This document shows, in pieces, positions 18,177 to 25,555 of a DNA stretch of 64,000 nucleotides. Made by a program: the position numbers and the translations under genes. The stretch comes from Alicyclobacillus tolerans. Its GTDB lineage: Bacteria; Bacillota; Bacilli; Alicyclobacillales; Alicyclobacillaceae. A model generated the notes under the pieces. That model made no database searches. It was not told the DNA's origin and saw only the letters and a program-made list of their open reading frames with translations. How positions within the stretch are numbered: the stretch's first letter is position 1; the number at the start of each line of letters is the position of its first letter. The stretch is taken from positions 43,217 to 107,216 of the forward strand of contig NZ_JAJFNK010000017.1 of NCBI RefSeq assembly GCF_021739485.1. The letters are read 5' to 3'.

Positions 18177-18605
18177 ATGATTTCAGAATTCCGGTTCTAT
18201 TATCCCATACGAGTGCGTTACCACGAGATTGACGGGCAAAAGATCGTTTACAACGCGACTTATTTGACATACATGGACATTGCCCTCACGGAGTACTTCC
18301 GGAACCTGGGCATTGACGTCTGGACAGGCGAAGACTTCGACTTTGCGCTCGTCAAGTCGACGATTGAGTACAAAAAATCGGCGCGGTTGGACGACGTGCT
18401 GAGCGTCTACGTCCGAACCGCAAAACTTGGGAATAAGAGTTTTACAGTCCAATTTGAGACGGTTCGCGAAGGCAGCGACGACTTGATTTGTACTGTGGAA
18501 ACCATATACGTCAGTTATCGCGCAGAAACCGGTGAAAGCGTCGGCATTCCCGACGGCGTGCGAAAGCGAATTCAGGACTTTGAAGACCTCGGTGCATCAA
18601 ATTGA
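18177..18605 (+). CDS. YbgC/FadM-type acyl-CoA thioesterase
   Basis: Hotdog-fold thioesterase of 142 residues that would release free acid from acyl-CoA. The active-site region YHEIDGQKIVYNATY keeps the catalytic Asp19 and the VYNATY helix start of the 4-hydroxybenzoyl-CoA thioesterase family, although the usual Gly-Gly before Ile/Val-Tyr is QK here. The ATG follows GGAGGGAG. Last gene of the acyl-CoA dehydrogenase operon. Its 3' end overlaps the convergent ABC transporter ATPase gene by 34 bp. Confidence 0.9.
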   Translation: MISEFRFYYPIRVRYHEIDGQKIVYNATYLTYMDIALTEYFRNLGIDVWTGEDFDFALVKSTIEYKKSARLDDVLSVYVRTAKLGNKSFTVQFETVREGSDDLICTVETIYVSYRAETGESVGIPDGVRKRIQDFEDLGASN

Positions 18606-19558
18606 GGCGGGTGAACGAACGTGACGACAATGCGTTCGTCGACACGGACTTCATCACGTGCAGACAATCTGGCTTCGATGACGGTATCCCATGGGGCTTC
18701 CAACTGGATTCTTATCCGAGACGTTCCTTCGTGCCAGAAGACTTCCAACACAGTTCCGGAAACAGGGACGCCGATTTCCGGAAAACTCCCCAACACAGCC
18801 CGGTCTGGATGCACGGCGAACGATTTGCCGGAAGGGACAGGCAACAAGGACGTATATCCAAGCAGGCGTGCGACTTCCCAAGCTGCCGGACTTTCCATGA
18901 CCTGCGACAGGTTTCCTTGTTGGAGAATTCGACCTTGGTCCATCACAGCAATGCTTTGCGCCATTCGCTGGGCTTCGGTGAGTTGGTGTGTCACCATCAA
19001 AATGGTCATGTCGAACCGGCTCTGCAGCTCGATGACGGCGTCTTGTAGGGTCGAACGCACGTTCCAATCCAGGGCTGAAAACGGTTCGTCAAGCAGAAGG
19101 ACTTTAGGCTCAACGGCCAGCGTGCGAGCCAGTGCCACGCGCTGTGTTAAACCGCCGGACAAGTGGTGTGGCTTCACGAGGCGATAGTCTTTCAAACCGA
19201 GGTAGTGGATCAACTCCTCGACCCACGGCGTGACACGCCGGCCAGGGACTCCATAAACAATGTTTTGCTCGACAGACAAATGCGGAAACAGGCGGGCGGA
19301 CTGCTGCACGTATCCAATGCCCCGGCGCCACGCCGGAACGAAAACCGGCGGTCGGGCCTGTGAGTCAATGAGGACGGTGTCGTCGATGGCGAGGTACGCA
19401 CGCCGGAAGTGGTCTTCAAATCCGGCGAGGACGGATAGAATGCTGGATTTTCCAGCTGCTGAAGGGCCGAATAGACTGTGCACCTGCCCCGATTCCCACT
19501 GGACGTCCACGGCAATTGTGAAGTTTTCGCGAGGCAGTTCAAGTTTCAAGCGGATCAT
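18572..19558 (-). CDS. ABC transporter ATPase, tungstate/molybdate type
   Basis: Cytoplasmic ATPase subunit of an oxyanion importer, 328 residues. Walker A GPSAAGKS (31-38), signature LSGGLTQR, Walker B VLLLDEPFSALD and the switch His in VTHQLTEA are all present. A C-terminal extension of about 100 residues follows the ATPase domain and resembles the regulatory MOP-like tail of ModC/WtpC proteins, though I cannot confirm a full MOP fold. The start overlaps the permease gene by 20 bp. It is the last gene of a four-gene operon: regulator, binding protein, permease, ATPase. Confidence 0.9.
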   Translation of the reverse strand: MIRLKLELPRENFTIAVDVQWESGQVHSLFGPSAAGKSSILSVLAGFEDHFRRAYLAIDDTVLIDSQARPPVFVPAWRRGIGYVQQSARLFPHLSVEQNIVYGVPGRRVTPWVEELIHYLGLKDYRLVKPHHLSGGLTQRVALARTLAVEPKVLLLDEPFSALDWNVRSTLQDAVIELQSRFDMTILMVTHQLTEAQRMAQSIAVMDQGRILQQGNLSQVMESPAAWEVARLLGYTSLLPVPSGKSFAVHPDRAVLGSFPEIGVPVSGTVLEVFWHEGTSRIRIQLEAPWDTVIEARLSARDEVRVDERIVVTFVHPPQFDAPRSSKS

Positions 19559-20336
19559 GGTGCAAACGCCTCCATAGTACTGCGGCTAAAGGCAAAGGCA
19601 AGGCTACGAGCAGCAACAAAAGGGCCAGGGGCAATGCGGTCGGCAGCCCTTGTTCTTGCAGTGCAACCCAGATGCTGATGGGCAGGGTCCGCGGATAGTA
19701 CGCGACGACGACGACGGCACCAAATGCGCCGATGGCGCGAGCAAACGCCATGGTGAATCCCCCAAGCAGCCCTGGCAGGGACAAAGGCAGCGTGACGCGG
19801 GTAAATGTCCGCAAAGGAGATACGCCAAGCGACAGAGACGTGAATTCAAAAGCGCGGTCCACCTGATTGAATGCGGCTTGGGCAGCGAAGATGTAGTACG
19901 GGATCGCCTCGTATACCTGCGCCAGTACAACCGCGAGCGCTGTATTGGTCGCAGACAGATGAAAGTGGCCCAATCCTTGTCCAATTGCGGTATAGGGACC
20001 GTAGACGTAGATCAGCAACAGTCCAATCACCAGCGGCGGAATCAACAGCGGAATGAGCATCAAGTACTCGACGACCTTCCACAGTCCGTGCCGACCGCGC
20101 GCCATCAGCCACGCGAGCGGCGTTCCAAACCCCACAATGATCCCCATCGTCACCAATGTCGTGTCTACCGAAAAGAAAAAAGCTTGCCTGCCTTGCGAAC
20201 TCCAAACCTCCCAGAGGGAACGCCAGGAAATATGCATGAGCATCGCGGACAAAGGCAGGAGTAGAAAAACGGCTGTCAATGCGGAAATCAAAATTATGAA
20301 AACGTTCGACCGGTTGTTCATGGGTTTGCGCGTCAC
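19539..20336 (-). CDS. ABC transporter permease, tungstate/molybdate type
   Basis: Integral membrane subunit of 265 residues with about six membrane segments, the BPD_transp_1 fold. The EAA loop is recognisable (SLGVSPLRTFTRVTLPLSLPG), where it contacts the ATPase. GTG start overlaps the TGA stop of the binding-protein gene (GTGA), implying translational coupling; an ATG five codons downstream is an alternative. Size and EAA motif fit ModB, WtpB and TupB alike, and the binding protein is the better guide to substrate. Confidence 0.9.
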   Translation of the reverse strand: MTRKPMNNRSNVFIILISALTAVFLLLPLSAMLMHISWRSLWEVWSSQGRQAFFFSVDTTLVTMGIIVGFGTPLAWLMARGRHGLWKVVEYLMLIPLLIPPLVIGLLLIYVYGPYTAIGQGLGHFHLSATNTALAVVLAQVYEAIPYYIFAAQAAFNQVDRAFEFTSLSLGVSPLRTFTRVTLPLSLPGLLGGFTMAFARAIGAFGAVVVVAYYPRTLPISIWVALQEQGLPTALPLALLLLLVALPLPLAAVLWRRLHHDPLET

Positions 20337-21367
20337 TTCGGCAGCTCGGACGCTACCGCAAAAGGAATGTGCGATTTGTTGCCCCAGATGAGCATCGGCG
20401 TGAGATTGTAGCCGTTGTCCTTATAGATTTGCTGACCTTGCTTGGACAGCACAAAAGCGGCAAAGGCTTCTCCTGCCTTCGGATTTGGCGTGCCCGATAT
20501 GGTCGTGACGTAGATTTCAATGGGGCTGCCCTTAACGGTTTTTCCGCTGCTCAATTGGATTTGTTCGGTGGCATACAGCGACTTTTTTGCGGGGTCGCCG
20601 AGGTTGATGGTGTTCGGGAGCTTAATAAACGGCAAGTGTCGTTGGATGGCCTCGGACATATAAGCGCTTGAAGCGTCTAATTGGCCTGCTTGAAGCCTGG
20701 AGAGAATGCCTTCCTCGGAGAAGACTTGCTTGGGATTGTCTTGCGGCCCCAAGATTTTGTTTGCCGTCCCGGGTGCCAGGTGTAATTCGCGTTCGGCAAG
20801 CTTCATCATAATCAGAAAGGATTGTCCTTGAGGGTCGGTTTCTGGGTTGGTCCGCCCCAGGTGAAACTTGGGCTGTTGCATGAGTTGAAACAGGTCTGAA
20901 AGGGGCTTTTGTCCTTTGGCAATGGCATTGAGCTCCGGTGCGTACGGACTGCTTTGAGAATAGGCGATGACAATGGGCGAGCTGGCAAATCCCACAGCCC
21001 AGTCTGTAACCTGGGAACCCAAAGAAGCAATTGGAGCCGTGCCGATGCTTTCGAAAACATTGGGTGTGATTTCTTTGGCCTTAATGAGATTGGCCATGCC
21101 AAAAGCTCCACCGCCGCGGCCTTGATACGACATTCCGGAGGATTTCTCAAAGGATGGTTTCACGTAGTTGTCATTGACTAACTGCAAAGAGCCCGCATAG
21201 GCCACGTTCGCGACTTCTGAGGTTTTGCTCGTAGTCGACGTCGACGAGGGGTGGCTGGTCTGAGTTTCACCATCCGGAGAAGTCGACGGATTGGGGTTGT
21301 TGCATCCAGCGACAACCGAACTGAGTAAGAGGCTGAATCCGACTGCGGTCATCATCGTCTTTTTCAT
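20333..21367 (-). CDS. oxyanion-binding lipoprotein, WtpA-like
   Basis: Extracytoplasmic solute-binding lipoprotein of 344 residues. The signal peptide MKKTMMTAVGFSLLLSSVVA ends in the lipobox VVAGC (Cys22), followed by a Ser/Thr/Pro linker. The mature start YAGSLQLVNDNYVKPSFEK resembles the A.GSL opening of WtpA tungstate/molybdate binding proteins. ATG start with ACGGAGG upstream; this ATG overlaps the stop of the regulator gene (ATGA). A longer frame starting upstream has no ribosome site. Tungstate, molybdate or possibly sulfate-like oxyanions are the candidate ligands; the choice between them is inference. Confidence 0.88.
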   Translation of the reverse strand: MKKTMMTAVGFSLLLSSVVAGCNNPNPSTSPDGETQTSHPSSTSTTSKTSEVANVAYAGSLQLVNDNYVKPSFEKSSGMSYQGRGGGAFGMANLIKAKEITPNVFESIGTAPIASLGSQVTDWAVGFASSPIVIAYSQSSPYAPELNAIAKGQKPLSDLFQLMQQPKFHLGRTNPETDPQGQSFLIMMKLAERELHLAPGTANKILGPQDNPKQVFSEEGILSRLQAGQLDASSAYMSEAIQRHLPFIKLPNTINLGDPAKKSLYATEQIQLSSGKTVKGSPIEIYVTTISGTPNPKAGEAFAAFVLSKQGQQIYKDNGYNLTPMLIWGNKSHIPFAVASELPK

Positions 21368-22455
21368 GTGCAATCCTCCGTAAGGCCTGTTTTGGAGACG
21401 TCGTACGAACCAAACTGCTGAAGGTCCCAACGAAAAACGTCGGAGTTTACGAGTTCCAACAGCTGCTGCACAGCGTTGGATTTAAGATTCCGTTCGGGAA
21501 TCCATACGTCGCAGCTTTCCACTTGGATGGGGATAAAGTCCAAGTGAAGAGCGCCTGCAACCCCGGCAACCGCGATGCCAACATCAGCTGCGCCTGCGTC
21601 AATCGCCATAGCTACCTGCATGTGGCCGTGGACGGTCCAGTCGTACTGCGGAATCTGTGTGCTTGGTACGGCAGCTTCTGCGAGCAAGCTGTCCAACAAC
21701 GTCCGGGCGCCGGCGCCAAGCGGGCGATTGACGAGCCGGAACTTTCCCGACCTCAAGTCGTCCACTCCGTGAAAATGCCACGGATTCCCTCGTTTTACGA
21801 GCCAACCGAGTTCCCAGGAAGCAAAGTGAACACGCCGGCATCCGTTTGGGCCGCTCGGTTGCACCATTTGGCTCCCGCGATGAACTGGGTGATGCAGTGC
21901 GGCCATGTGAACCAGGCCCTGTTCGAGCAAAGCGAGCGACTTTTTATTGTCGTAATTTCTCCAGAACACGTTTTCTGCGCGTGTGGTCGTCAGGTGGTTC
22001 GCAAGCAGACCCAAACCAGGGTCGCAACCCGAGATGACGGTCCACCCGCGGTCGAGACGGCTGGGAAACCCTTTAATGCGCACGCGGTGCTCATCCACGA
22101 CTTCCGACACGATAGACGAGTGGGTGGCGATGGGAAAGGACGGCCCGTCCCACAGTGACGCGCGATGCGCAATGCGCTGCTGGCCTAAGTTCGCTACGAT
22201 GACGCGATCGCCGATTTGCACATCCGGATCTGCCGTCCACACTTCGCTTTCCTGGCCGGGAGTGGTTTCGCTGAAAATGTCCTCGACTCGAAGGCCAAAC
22301 ACCCTGGCCATCCTCAAAGCGATCGCGGTGCTCGGGATGGTCTGTCCAGACTCAATCAATCGCACGGCCTGCCGGGAAATGCCGATTTTTTCAGCCAACT
22401 CCGCCTGAGACCAACCCATGTGCGTGCGAGCAGCTTGAATTTGATTGTAGAGCAC
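21364..22455 (-). CDS. HTH regulator with substrate-binding-protein-like domain
   Basis: One-component transcriptional regulator of 363 residues. Residues 5-60 form an Xre/Cro-type helix-turn-helix (WSQAELAEKIGISRQAVRLI); residues about 130-350 resemble a periplasmic-binding-protein domain of the PBP_like/MolR group, which would sense cytoplasmic molybdate, tungstate or a molybdopterin-related signal. GTG start with AGGAGG eight bases upstream. First gene of the ABC operon, with its stop overlapping the binding-protein start. Probably autoregulates the operon. Confidence 0.88.
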   Translation of the reverse strand: MLYNQIQAARTHMGWSQAELAEKIGISRQAVRLIESGQTIPSTAIALRMARVFGLRVEDIFSETTPGQESEVWTADPDVQIGDRVIVANLGQQRIAHRASLWDGPSFPIATHSSIVSEVVDEHRVRIKGFPSRLDRGWTVISGCDPGLGLLANHLTTTRAENVFWRNYDNKKSLALLEQGLVHMAALHHPVHRGSQMVQPSGPNGCRRVHFASWELGWLVKRGNPWHFHGVDDLRSGKFRLVNRPLGAGARTLLDSLLAEAAVPSTQIPQYDWTVHGHMQVAMAIDAGAADVGIAVAGVAGALHLDFIPIQVESCDVWIPERNLKSNAVQQLLELVNSDVFRWDLQQFGSYDVSKTGLTEDCT

Positions 22456-22555
22456 GAACGCCCCTCCTGCTCACGACATCGTTGTCGGCTGGGTCTGTCG
22501 GTTTGCATGCAGCGCTTGATGTGTTGCCCGCTCCTTCAAACACTGCTTGACTATC

Positions 22556-22584
22556 ATGGTAAATATAATTGTCAGAAGTGTAAA
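22556..22584 (-). promoter_or_regulatory. Candidate promoter of the ABC operon
   Basis: Minus strand TTTACA (22579-22584), 17-bp spacer, TACCAT (22556-22561). The -10 match is moderate. The surrounding AT-rich sequence may hold the regulator's own operator. Confidence 0.5.
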
Positions 22585-22694
22585 GTATATTTTTAGTTTT
22601 GCTTTTGGAAGGGTATACGCCCGACAACTGGGCGCTAAAATGTTCTCAAACCGAGTCCTGAAGTCAGAGAAATTGCGTAGGGTGAAGTAAGTCT

Positions 22695-22710
22695 GGTATC
22701 TGTAGATACC
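22695..22710 (+). promoter_or_regulatory. Perfect 16-bp inverted repeat before the aspartic protease gene
   Basis: GGTATCT-GT-AGATACC sits immediately before the GGAGG ribosome site of the gene at 22728. It may be an operator or a small 5'-UTR hairpin able to influence ribosome access. Confidence 0.6.
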
Positions 22711-22727
22711 TTGGAGGTTGCCGACTT

Positions 22728-23189
22728 ATGTTTGCTAAGCCAATGGCTACGGTTCGCGGAAGGCTTCAGGATGACAAATTTTATGTACCGCTCGTTGTCA
22801 ATGGAGTGCAAGTTCCAGGAATGGTGTTTGATACCGGTGCATTTGGATTCATCTTCAGTGGACGCGTCGCAAAGTTGCTGAACCTGCCTCGCTTGGGAAG
22901 AGTGAACTTGCGGGGGATTGGAGGGACAACAGCTGCCTATCGGTCAAAATGCACGATCCAAATTGGGCACAGGACCTATTCGAACGTTCAGTGCATCGTA
23001 GTACCCCGGTTGTCTTATGACGGGCTGTTTGGCCTGCGGTTTTTCATCACGCATCGATTAAAGGTTGAACTGGACCCTGTGTCGCAAACCTTGACCATTC
23101 GCAAGGCCGCAAGCGATCGTTTACCCCTCTTTGAACGGTCTGTGCGAAATCGTCCCAAGACCGCGTGGAAACCTACCACTAAAACTTAA
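22728..23189 (+). CDS. retropepsin-like aspartic protease domain protein
   Basis: Clan AA single-domain aspartyl protease of 153 residues. VPGMVFDTGAFGFIFS carries the catalytic Asp35 in the DTG motif, and the second conserved loop (DGLFGLRFF, with a preceding ILG-like pattern) is visible. Such domains act as dimers, like retroviral proteases. No signal peptide or membrane segment is seen, so the protein is cytoplasmic. GGAGG precedes the ATG. It is a single gene flanked by unrelated units; substrate unknown. Confidence 0.82.
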   Translation: MFAKPMATVRGRLQDDKFYVPLVVNGVQVPGMVFDTGAFGFIFSGRVAKLLNLPRLGRVNLRGIGGTTAAYRSKCTIQIGHRTYSNVQCIVVPRLSYDGLFGLRFFITHRLKVELDPVSQTLTIRKAASDRLPLFERSVRNRPKTAWKPTTKT

Positions 23190-23283
23190 GGATCTGCGCC
23201 ACGAATTGTTCAATAAACGAAATTTGTGCGCGGTATGAACTTTCTCCTTTGGACCATGCTAAGACAAAAAGGAGATGAACCCC

Positions 23284-23457
23284 GTGCACTTGCCATGGTT
23301 CGCGAAAAGACAGCGGATGTCTCATGTTCCGCAGGACGGCAGCTTGGATGGTTGGGTCGACTGGGCAACCGCGGACGGCGCTGCGTGGGACTTTGACGAT
23401 GCTGTAGACGCCACAGACCTGTTGAAACACACACCGGATACGCCGGAACCGCAATAA
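23284..23457 (+). CDS. small acidic hypothetical protein, 57 aa
   Basis: Not recognised. The GTG start is chosen because AAGGAG lies nine bases upstream; an ATG at 23275 touches that site. The product starts MHLPWFAKRQRMSHV and ends in a very acidic half (about residues 20-57, DGSLDGWVDWATADGAAWDF) rich in Asp, Trp and Ala. No Cys, no membrane segment. It lies between the protease gene and a large perfect hairpin. Confidence 0.5.
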   Translation: MHLPWFAKRQRMSHVPQDGSLDGWVDWATADGAAWDFDDAVDATDLLKHTPDTPEPQ

Positions 23458-23495
23458 CCAAGGTGTAAGCACTTGTGGAATGGATTTGGCAACAA

Positions 23496-23535
23496 CACAA
23501 TGAGACCTTCGGGGTGACCCGAAGGTCTCATTGTG
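23496..23535. terminator. Perfect 18-bp hairpin
   Basis: Bases 23496-23513 are the exact reverse complement of 23518-23535, with a 4-nt GTGA loop. There is no T tract on either side. Probably a terminator for the small ORF; the length of perfect pairing is unusual. Confidence 0.6.
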
Positions 23536-23662
23536 CACAGGGTATGTTTGCGTTTAAGATGTTCCTGTCAGCCCGCTTTTGTGCAGTTTATCTTTACATA
23601 CTTTAAGTAATATACGTCACACGTCGCAGCTTGGAAATTTGGACAATGGTGGAGGAGATCGC

Positions 23663-24433
23663 ATGGAGATCCGTTTGATTCGTCACGCAACGCTCATTGT
23701 AACTTACAACCAAAAAAGAATCCTCGTCGACCCCATGTTGAGTCCGCGTGAGGCCATGCCCCCAATCGCGAATTCGACGAATGACCGGCGCAACCCGCTG
23801 GTTTCTCTGCCTGTGCCGCTGAGTGAATTGCTCCACGCAGATGCTGTTGTCATCACGCACACGCACCGCGATCACTTTGATGACGTCGCAGCTTCGATGC
23901 TGCCAAAGAACCTGCCTGTTTTTTGTCAGCCCGAAGATGAAGTCACCCTCGAATCCTGTGAATTTGAGAACGTGCTGGTGGTCCATCAAAAAAGGACGTG
24001 GAACGGCATCGAATTCACGCGCACGGGGGGCCGGCACGGCACCGGCGAAATCGGGAGGAAAATGGCCCCCGTTTCAGGGTTCGTCCTCGAAGCGCCTGGG
24101 GAACCCCGATTGTACATTGCCGGGGACAGTATTTATTGTGATGAAGTCCATACAGCTCTGGACGTGCACCGCCCCGAGGTGGTGGTCGTCAACGCTGGAG
24201 CAGCGCAGTTTGCGACCGGAGATCCGATCACTATGACGGCCGACGACGTGATGCGAGTCGGTAAGCAGGCGCCCAATGCGAAAGTTGTCGCGGTTCACAT
24301 GGATTCCATCAATCACTGCCTGTTGACTCGAACGGATTTGCGCGAACAATTGGAACGCGTGGGTCTGATGCAGCAGGTTCTTATCCCGTTGGACGGCGAA
24401 ACGGTTCGCTTTTCTTCGACACCTGGACAATGA
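23663..24433 (+). CDS. MBL-fold metallohydrolase, UlaG-like
   Basis: Metallo-beta-lactamase superfamily hydrolase of 256 residues, similar in outline to UlaG-type lactonases and the UPF0173 group. HTHRDHFDD (66-74) is the metal-binding HxHxDH motif; GDSIYCDE and the late His (VAVHMDSINHC) give further ligands. The ATG (MEIRLIRHATL) follows GGAGGAG. Cytoplasmic. It is convergent with an esterase gene and not in an obvious operon. Substrate unknown. Confidence 0.9.
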   Translation: MEIRLIRHATLIVTYNQKRILVDPMLSPREAMPPIANSTNDRRNPLVSLPVPLSELLHADAVVITHTHRDHFDDVAASMLPKNLPVFCQPEDEVTLESCEFENVLVVHQKRTWNGIEFTRTGGRHGTGEIGRKMAPVSGFVLEAPGEPRLYIAGDSIYCDEVHTALDVHRPEVVVVNAGAAQFATGDPITMTADDVMRVGKQAPNAKVVAVHMDSINHCLLTRTDLREQLERVGLMQQVLIPLDGETVRFSSTPGQ

Positions 24434-24487
24434 CATCAATGCCGCTGTGAGAGCAAGTTGGTTCGCTTGGACGGACGTTGCAAAAGG

Positions 24488-25183
24488 TTAAGAGTGTTTA
24501 TCCAGGAATTGCGTCACGGTTTGAATTAGAACGTCGGCTTGCCCATCGTGGCAGACCAGGTGCCCAGAAGAGGTCAACAGGTGAATCTCTTTTTGGGTTG
24601 ACAACACGGTTTCGTAAATCCACCTTGCACTGGCCGGGTCGACAATTTCATCCTCTAAACCGTGAATGATGCAGATGGGCAAGTCGAGTTGGCAGACCAC
24701 CTTCCGCGCTTCGCGGACAATCTTTTGAAATTGAAATACGTTGTACAGCGGTGTGGCCCGAATGCTGGTCATATTGTTGTGAAACCTTCGCTTTAGTAAC
24801 TCTGGATTCTGCTGTATGAGTTGTATCGTTTTTCGAGTCCGGGTTGCTATGACGTTTGGAGTAATGGTGTACACGGCAGGGGAGAGCAGAACAAGTGTGC
24901 TCACGTTGTAACGCATCGTCATCAAGACCGCGATCATGGCACCCATGGAAAAGCCAACGAGGTGAAGGCGTTGACTGGAATGGGATTCTTCAATGACGCC
25001 AGCCACCGCATCGATCCACTCTGATGCGGTCACCTTTCTCATGCGGTCTTTGGTATGGTTGTGTCCAGGGAGCAGGGGGACAGTAACGTCGTATTCCCTC
25101 TTCTCCAAGGCTTCGGCTAGAGGCAAGACTTCCGCAGGGTTTCCTGTGAAGCCATGAATCAGAACACAGTGGTCGCGCGACAA
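24488..25183 (-). CDS. carboxylesterase, Est30-like alpha/beta hydrolase
   Basis: Serine esterase of 231 residues resembling Geobacillus Est30-type carboxylesterases. HGFTG (10-14), nucleophile elbow GFSMG with Ser79, Asp178 in LEDEIVD and His208 in SGHLV form a complete triad. TTG start supported by GGAGGTGA seven bases upstream; no ATG fits. Cytoplasmic. In Bacillus such a gene sits near smpB/rnr, but those genes are absent here. Confidence 0.92.
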   Translation of the reverse strand: MSRDHCVLIHGFTGNPAEVLPLAEALEKREYDVTVPLLPGHNHTKDRMRKVTASEWIDAVAGVIEESHSSQRLHLVGFSMGAMIAVLMTMRYNVSTLVLLSPAVYTITPNVIATRTRKTIQLIQQNPELLKRRFHNNMTSIRATPLYNVFQFQKIVREARKVVCQLDLPICIIHGLEDEIVDPASARWIYETVLSTQKEIHLLTSSGHLVCHDGQADVLIQTVTQFLDKHS

Positions 25184-25555
25184 TGAACAGTCACCTCCGA
25201 CGAGACCGGGAACAACGCGCAGCGCAATTTCCGCCGATTATTTATTATGCCCATGAAGAACTCCCTTAACCGATTCGCAGTTTGTCACTTATTAGTGATT
25301 CGATGTACGGTCTGCAAATCCTATAAGGAAATCCCGGACCGCAACTTTGGGCACGCTACCGTCTACGGCACCTGGTTTATGAAAAACCCCCTTGACCTTT
25401 TACAACCTCAATTTTAATCTTAATCTTAGATCTAAGTTAGATACATTTTGTTTTTTCCACTTCTGAAGGTGCTCGCGCTTTCGCGCTTTCGTCCACTGCG
25501 TGTCAGAAGGACGGGCTCCTTGAGAGAATGCGATTTTCAAGAAGGAGGATTGCGA
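25184..25555 (+). other. 372-bp regulatory region before the RuBisCO-like operon
   Basis: No coding sequence recognised. It holds the candidate promoter and palindrome listed below and an AT-rich block of AATCTT repeats. The longer open frame that runs through the 3' part lacks a ribosome site and is judged untranslated leader. Confidence 0.6.
25392..25436 (+). promoter_or_regulatory. Promoter and operator-like palindrome of the RLP operon
   Basis: TTGACC (25392-25397), 17-bp spacer, TAATCT (25415-25420), followed by the perfect palindrome CTTAGATCTAAG (25425-25436) near the expected transcription start. A repressor bound there would block initiation; the GntR proteins encoded in the operon are natural candidates. 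Confidence 0.55.
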
